Assembly: GCA_032622095.1 (NCBI GenBank)
Contig: CP136066.1
Span: 196,034,816 to 196,098,815 of the forward strand
Direction: 5' to 3'
Source of the DNA: Siphonodentalium dalli
Lineage: Eukaryota > Mollusca > Scaphopoda > Gadilida > Siphonodentaliidae
DNA: 64,000 nt
A program made the translations under genes and the position numbers. Shown here piece by piece: positions 58,421-64,000 of the stretch. Each line of letters starts with the position of its first letter. Within the stretch, counting starts at the first letter, position 1. A model generated the notes under the pieces. The model did no database searches and was not told the DNA's origin. It worked only from the letters and a program-made list of their open reading frames with translations.

Positions 58421-59894
58421 TGACAATCACGCCGAGCAATCAGTAGTGCATATATTTATATTGTGTACATTTATATAGTGATATATGGGCCCTACTATGA
58501 GTCGAGCCTTATTTAATTATTGTACACTATTGTTAATTATTTATAAGCAAAACTAAATAATTCATTCGACAGAACAATGGAACATACCAATACGAAACGA
58601 TCTTTATTCCCCACGCCGAAGAATTAAAGGACCCTTGTTTTTCTCTGAGGCGACATATCTTTGATTTTTTAAAATAAATGTTTGAGATATATATAGACAC
58701 TCTTTACACGCTAGATTATCCAGGGGGGGGGGGGGGGGTGGGGTCGGAATATTTTTCAAGCACGTATGCTGATTGTTTCCTTTCGACCCTTGTTGGGACC
58801 CACCCACCCCCGCGTCGAAAATGTTTACCGTTTTCGGCAGTGTTTTTCGACCCTTTTAACACTAAAACAGAGATTAGCGGGGGGGGGGGGGGTATTAACT
58901 GTAAACAGCTGTATATGAATTTCTGTGCATACTATTTGTCATGGATGTTAACATTGACATGTAAATAGGAACGAGTCATTTTGGGGTCATTCGGCCAAAA
59001 CAAAACATGGCTGCCAGCGGCCATCTTGGATTTCAAAATTTGCAACAAAATACAACACGATAACTGCATTATTTCTCTTATTCTAAGGTGTGTTAAGCCA
59101 AACTCATTGCAAAAACAGTTTCGGAAAAAAAAAATTGTTGGTCCCATCGACCACCCACCATCCCGGCATACGTGCCCGGAAAAAAATCCCCCACCCCTGG
59201 AGTATCCTGGACAAGTTTGTTTTGTCTCTTCACACACGAAACGCATCAACGTCTATTGTTTTGGTAAACTTTCATGTTCATTTCCATTTGAGTAGACCGT
59301 TACTCGATTAACACAGTGTTATTTATATCAACGACGTTCATGGAATTATAATTATTGAGACCGAATCCTCTGATTGCATATATATATCTATAAATACCAC
59401 TTTGATGCAATGCCTGGTCATTCCAAATCTTTTCCGAGGCACTATATATGGACACTATATTGTTATCGCTAAACGATTAAAGCCGATATGATCTTTCCCG
59501 ATTGTGTATGAATACTACCATAATGTGTGTATAAACGTTGATTGTGTATTTGGTGAGTACAGTCAATCACTGGAGCCTCATAAAAATGATTTTACTCGCC
59601 TATGTTTGATCTTGACACTAATGATTACGAGTCGCTTTGAAACCTCAATGCATACATATAGACCAATGCACTCTCGATTGAGGCACATTTCCGTTCAGGT
59701 TCCGGGGATCGAAATAGGATGCTAGATACGTAAAATACCTGAAAACTGACTTATATACTGCGGAAAGACTTATTCAAGTCTGGAAAAAGAGCCAAATTTC
59801 TTCTGCATAAAAAAAAATCAAAACAAAAATAAATGAACAAACAAATCGACATTCATACTTTGCGAATTATTTCGGAGGTTCAGGTGAGCCATGA
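58421..59894. other. Intergenic, no gene seen
   Basis: Long G runs at about 58722-58740 and 58880-58892 and short open frames without domains. An A-rich tract lies at about 59808-59840. No RNA gene seen. Confidence 0.5.
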
Positions 59895-60021
59895 AATTTA
59901 ACCGTTTTATTTCGTGGCGTTGCACGGGGAGCTCTCCATTTGAGATCCTATATATATATATATATATAGATGATTTCAAACGGAGAGCTCCCCAACGCCA
60001 AGAGATATGACGGTTAATTTT
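59895..60021. mobile_element. 127 bp hairpin element
   Basis: ATTTAACCGTTTTATTTCGTGGCGTTG pairs, with mismatches, with the right arm AACGCCAAGAGATATGACGG. CGGGGAGCTCTCC pairs with GGAGAGCTCCCC. The loop is a TA microsatellite (about 59949-59967). Arms are about 50 bp. Confidence 0.8.
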
Positions 60022-60428
60022 CTATAGAAACTTGGAATGTCTATTTCATAATGTTCATTTCATCCAAAAAATTTCGCCCCAGGCATGTCGATTTCAACGA
60101 TACTCGACGAACAACGTCGTCATGTAGCTTTCCCGTTGACCGAGTTCGCATGAACCTGAATGTATCTTCTGCTTTGTTCATAATTATGTTTTTATTTTCA
60201 ATTCAAGAAAATAGTATAGAATATTTATGGATTATCTATTTATGTGTAATCTTATGATAACAATTAATTCAATATTTTAAATAGTTGATTTCGTTTCGCA
60301 CGATAGTCTCAAAATACAGATGTTTTTTTTTATCCCAAGTGCTGTGTCTATTTGGAAAATAAAGTTTGATGTATATGTATTACCGTGTTGTGGATGTGAT
60401 GCATCTCGTGGCGCTGATGGTTGTTGCT
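60022..60428. other. Intergenic, no gene seen
   Basis: AT-rich, with a short open frame at 60051-60257 that has no domain and an AATAAAG motif near 60358. Confidence 0.45.
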
Positions 60429-60742
60429 GATCTCATTATACTACTTATTTATGTGGGCAGTAGCCTCTATACGGGCACCTGTGGCGCATAAGATACTATG
60501 GGTGGCGGGATGGGGTGGTGGGTGGGATCTCATTATACTACTTATTTATGTGGGCAGTAGCCCCTATACGGGCGCCTGTGGCGCATAAGATACTATGGGT
60601 GGCGGGATGGGGTGGTGGGTGGGATCTCATTATACTACTTATTTATGTGGGCAGTAGCCTCTATACGGGCGCCTGTGGCGCATAAGATACTATGGGTGGC
60701 GGGATGGGGTGGTGGGTGGGATCTCATTATACTACTTATGTG
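60429..60742. repeat. 97 bp tandem repeat, 3.2 copies
   Basis: GATCTCATTATACTACTTAT begins at 60429, 60526, 60623 and 60720, an exact 97 bp period. Copies differ at single positions only (CTCTATACGGGCAC against CCCTATACGGGCGC). Each ends in GGGATGGGGTGGTGGGTGG, a G-rich tract that could form quadruplex structures. Confidence 0.95.
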
Positions 60743-60974
60743 GGTTGGCATCTTCCGATTACGACAACGTTCTATTGTACACTATTTCTACTCCCCTCAA
60801 TGATATTTTCGCTCTCGAATTATCTAAAAAATTGGATGCGTCAGAAATTCAGATTAGCATAATGTACGAACAAAAGCGTTGGTTCGTTATAACCTCTGGA
60901 GGGCCGTAAATTACAAATTTCAAAGCTATCTACATGTTTAAATGTATTTATGTCGTCTTCTTAATATCTTGTTA

Positions 60975-61350
60975 AAGTGATGTGAAACAATCCGGTTGGG
61001 TGATCAAATAGAAATGGAGAATAATCTTGCTCAAAGTAGTTATTTTTACGAATATTAATCCAAATTTACAGCACACACCGGCATTCCTTATATATATATA
61101 TTAATTAAATGCAATGACTTTGCCTGGGAAACTAATTTGCGTTAGTTTATCGCCGATTGTTGCGTCCCGAATCGAGATGTAAATATTTACAATTAAGCGT
61201 AGTTCAGACGATGATTTCTATGGAGTGGTATGGTCGATTTCTTTGAGATTTTCGGCGATGTTAGTAGAATGCTACATTCACACGGTTGGCATGGCGACTG
61301 AGTACTACATTATCAGTTTCAGGCACCCGAATAAGTCCATAATATGTCTT
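60975..61350 (+). repeat. Dispersed repeat of about 370 bp, copy 2
   Basis: Same orientation as 49320-49690, sharing AAAGTGATGTGAAACA, GATCAAATAGAAATGGAGAA, TTAGTAGAATGCTACATTC and ATAATATGTCTT. Divergence is spread along the copy with a few indels. Confidence 0.8.
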
Positions 61351-61460
61351 GAACATATGTATCTCATATTGCTGTATCGGGAGATGGGGGTCCATAAGTT
61401 GCACATAGCTTGTGCCCAAATCCCTTCTGTATTTTATGCAAAACACAATATTTTTTTCCA

Positions 61461-61548
61461 AGTCAAATAAACCTACCTTTTACGTATGAACAGTAGGGAT
61501 CCGAAGTCAAATAAACCTACCTTTTACGTATGAACAGTAGGGATCCGA
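61461..61548. repeat. Perfect 44 bp tandem duplication
   Basis: AGTCAAATAAACCTACCTTT begins at 61461 and 61505, and both copies run through CAGTAGGGATCCGA unchanged. Confidence 0.95.
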
Positions 61549-61760
61549 AGTCGATAGCGACGGAGAATAACACGCTATAAGTCGGCAGCGTCGGAGATTC
61601 TCCAGAGCAATATGAAAACTCACAAAGAAGTGCCAACTACTTGAAAGGGACGAATTGGTTCAATATAATTATATATATGGGTGTTGACGGTCTTGTTTTA
61701 TTGGAAGACTAAGAGATAATGATTACCCAGCCGGACAAGATACCCACAGGATGTATCTGC
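61549..61760. repeat. Dispersed repeat shared with 10870-11065
   Basis: GTCGGCAGCGTCGGAGATTC, CTCACAAAGAAGTGCC and GAATTGGTTCAATAT occur in the same order as in the 10.9 kb copy. Old and diverged. Confidence 0.55.
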
Positions 61761-62522
61761 AGCGTATCAATTATCTAAGAAACGTGACACTGTCAATAAT
61801 ATTTTGTTTGTGCAGGTTTTACTCCAGGGGAAATTGACAACATCAAAACCATCATCAGTTTGTTTTTATCAAACTGCTGCAGGATCACAGTCTTCAATCG
61901 ATACACCCCGGTTTCTCTTTCGATGTCCGCTTCGACGTTTTATAACCAGAAAATTTGAAGTGGCGAGTCGGTTTTTTTTTGATAACTGGTGAAGTGTTGG
62001 TATCTTTTTGTCATAATATGAAACTTATCAGTTGTTTGCGTTAATCATATACATAGAATTTATTAGCAGCCAAATGCCAGAGGAGAGGGGCTCTGATAAG
62101 TTCCGTAACTTGTGCTCCGATCCTCTGTGCCCACACAACTATCTATATATGTCTATAATAATATGTGTAATTTGTATATACATTTGTGGGTCACAATAAA
62201 TATGTTCAATCAGACATAGAATGTGAAATTCCCATTTTTAAACACTGAGACAAAGAGCACGAATAAAGCTGCACACAATAAGTGCACTCCCTTCTCAATG
62301 TAAACAAATAATTGAAAACTAATTAATTTTAAGCCTTTATGGTGCATACAACGGACAAAGTAATTTTTTTTGTATTAAGATATCCTGAATTTCTGATTTA
62401 TTCTTGTCTTCTTCAATTTAATTAATCGCATCAATTAAAGAGACAGCGTGAACTTAATTTGGTGTGTGAAATCAGCATAATCAGACAATCAGCACAATCT
62501 TATGTCGGCATTAAAAGCGCTT
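61761..62522. other. Intergenic, possible retroelement tail near 62065-62215
   Basis: CAGAGGAGAGGGGCTCTGAT and the later GCTCCGATCCTCTG form a short imperfect stem at about 62078-62127. AT-rich sequence ending AATAAATATGTTCAATC follows, again like a non-LTR 3' end but without coding support. No gene seen. Confidence 0.35.
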
Positions 62523-62603
62523 GTTTAACAATGATTTACGCATCCTGATTCAATGACCAAATGTTTACTTTTGTGAATCAGGATGCAAAAATCAGTGTTA
62601 AAC
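62523..62603. mobile_element. 81 bp hairpin
   Basis: GTTTAACAATGATTTACGCATCCTGATTCA-type left arm: TGCATCCTGATTCA-like CGCATCCTGATTCA pairs with TGAATCAGGATGC, and GTTTAACA pairs with TGTTAAAC. Arms are 30 bp with a few mismatches and the loop is about 21 bp. Confidence 0.8.
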
Positions 62604-63170
62604 AAACTATTAATTTCGTTAACAATATTTTCTGCACATAATTCATATATAAGAATGAGTTTGACAACAGCTGTCTGGATATAAAACACGATCCAAAATA
62701 TAACTTAAATAATCAAGGATTTTCTTTAGATCTGTTAACTTTGGTGCAATACATGAGATCACTTTAATGTTAACACCCCTCCACGAAATCAGTTAATAAT
62801 ATATCCTTGAATTATGGTTCATAGCGTGTGCATACATACAAATTTGTTATTGATCACTTCTCCACCAACTCATTCCTCTCTTTCATATTACCAACACAAC
62901 TCGCTTATCTAGCCTATTTGTTCAACCAGCTTAGTTTTCATATCTGTTTAAGAAATGAATGTAGTGAGTGTGTATGTTATTACGCCACAAGGTGGTGTAA
63001 GCTGTATTAGGTTTTTCATATTCTGTGGTCGATCGATAATCCACTGGGCGAATGTATTATGGTTAGGTATTTTTTCGTACTTGAGTATAAACCGTACCGA
63101 TAGAGTCACGATAGTACGACAAAGATTAGCACATGTGTTTACGTCACCGGTGTAATTGTGGGGACATGTT
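62604..63170. other. Intergenic, no gene seen
   Basis: AT-rich with short open frames at 62828-63155 that lack domains. Confidence 0.45.
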
Positions 63171-63850
63171 TCTATTATGAAGGTTCGCTATCCCGAAGGT
63201 CCACTATTCCGAAGGTTCTCTATTCTGAATATTTGCTATTTCGAAGGTTCACTATTCCGAAGGTTCGCTATTCCGAAGGTTCTCTATTCCGAAGGTTTTT
63301 GTTATTTTTAGGTTAATTCTATATTCTAAAGTATTGAGAGGGTTCATTATCACGAAGATTCTTTTTATGGAGTGTGCGCTCACATCCGAACTGATCCTGC
63401 GCGCATACCGATACAGATACAGGAGGAAATAACTTAGAACATTAAATGTGGTTTTGTTTTGTTTTCGCGGGTTTTCTTGAGATTTAATGCCATTGCGTGG
63501 GCCCATTGGGACATGACACAGGTACAGTTGACTTAAGTGCTGTTCTGTGCGGGCTCCAATTTGGAGTTCAATATTTTAAGGGCCAAATTTAGAATTTTAT
63601 GGGCCCATATCTTCGAACTTTGGGCATATAATATGAATATTGGGGGGCATGTCTCTATTCCGAAGGTTCACTATCCCGAAGGTCCACTATTCCGAAATTT
63701 CTCTGAATGTTCGCTATTCCGAAGGTTCACCAATCCGAAGGTTCGTTATTCCGAAGGTTCTGTATTCCGAAGGTTTTTGTTATTTTAAGGTTAATTCTAT
63801 ATTCTAAAGTATTGAGAGGGTTCTTTATCACGAAGATTCTTTTTATGAAG
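63171..63850. repeat. Duplicated block of TTCCGAAGGTTC minisatellite
   Basis: Degenerate units of about 16 bp built on CTATTCCGAAGGTTC fill about 63178-63300 and 63655-63775. Each cluster is followed by the same unique segment (GTTAATTCTATATTCTAAAG, GTATTGAGAGGGTTC, CACGAAGATTCTTTTTATG). The whole arrangement is a direct duplication with about 275 bp of other sequence between. Confidence 0.85.
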
Positions 63851-63866
63851 GAAATAACTTAAAACA

Positions 63867-64000
63867 TTAAAGGGGTACTGTACGCCATTTTCAATACATT
63901 TCCGGTGATAAAAACGATCTATTATCGATACTATATATATAAACATAAGTAATTTGAGTCGAAGATGTATTCTGTAAACGCTCAGGTTAATAGGCTATCT
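63867..64000 (+). mobile_element. Left end of a TTAAAGGGGTACTGTA family element, cut by the window
   Basis: CATTAAAGGGGTACTGTACG at about 63866 matches the terminus of the foldback at 12667-13018. The rest of the element runs off the window. Confidence 0.5.

Noticed and set aside
58678-58968. Glycine-rich frame
   Set aside because: The glycine runs are translated poly-G tracts at 58722-58740 and 58880-58892.

Overview
This window looks like nuclear DNA from an invertebrate animal, probably a lophotrochozoan such as a mollusc. The evidence is AT-rich intergenic sequence, long introns, a single-exon C2H2 zinc-finger gene, secreted PAN/apple and PLAT type exons, a decayed non-LTR retrotransposon, and very many terminal-inverted-repeat (TIR) or foldback elements. 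The species assignment is inference. Nothing bacterial or viral is visible.

Genes are sparse. The one complete coding sequence is a 15-finger C2H2 protein at 21148-22494 (+). A secreted protein gene on the minus strand can be pieced together from three phase-compatible exons: 57479-57767 (signal peptide plus PAN/apple), 50276-50541 (PLAT/LH2-like) and 48292-48651 (possible last exon). A paralogous first exon lies at 5409-5691 (-), with similar upstream sequence but no partner exons in the window. A TTF-type zinc-finger exon related to hAT transposase/ZNF862-like proteins is at about 44400-44712 (+). A 5'-truncated reverse transcriptase remnant is at 16440-17066 (-).

Repeats dominate. From left to right: three tandem copies of a roughly 450 bp repeat, the last interrupted by a nested foldback (8640-10310); a TTAA-flanked MITE (11745-12224) with a second copy at 57968-58416; a 1.2 kb TIR element (14751-15969); a 932 bp element with a perfect 9 bp target duplication (17992-18923); several near-perfect hairpins; foldbacks on both sides of the zinc-finger gene; a 20 bp minisatellite (25061-26545); and a family of about 730-776 bp TA-flanked elements (27182-27912, 45631-46404, 46405-47180), two of which abut with no base between them.

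The centre (28550-29012 and 29810-43795) is a 47 bp satellite of roughly 300 units with higher-order structure. A 4336 bp block is tandemly duplicated (30268-34603 and 34604-38939) and nearly identical. Each block contains an inner repeat offset by 1943-1993 bp, and a looser 2.2-2.4 kb periodicity follows. Because 47 is not a multiple of 3, the satellite gives many overlapping open frames with a 47-residue peptide period; I do not regard these as genes. The unique sequence left of the first satellite block is duplicated between the two blocks, so the mobilised unit was satellite plus flank.
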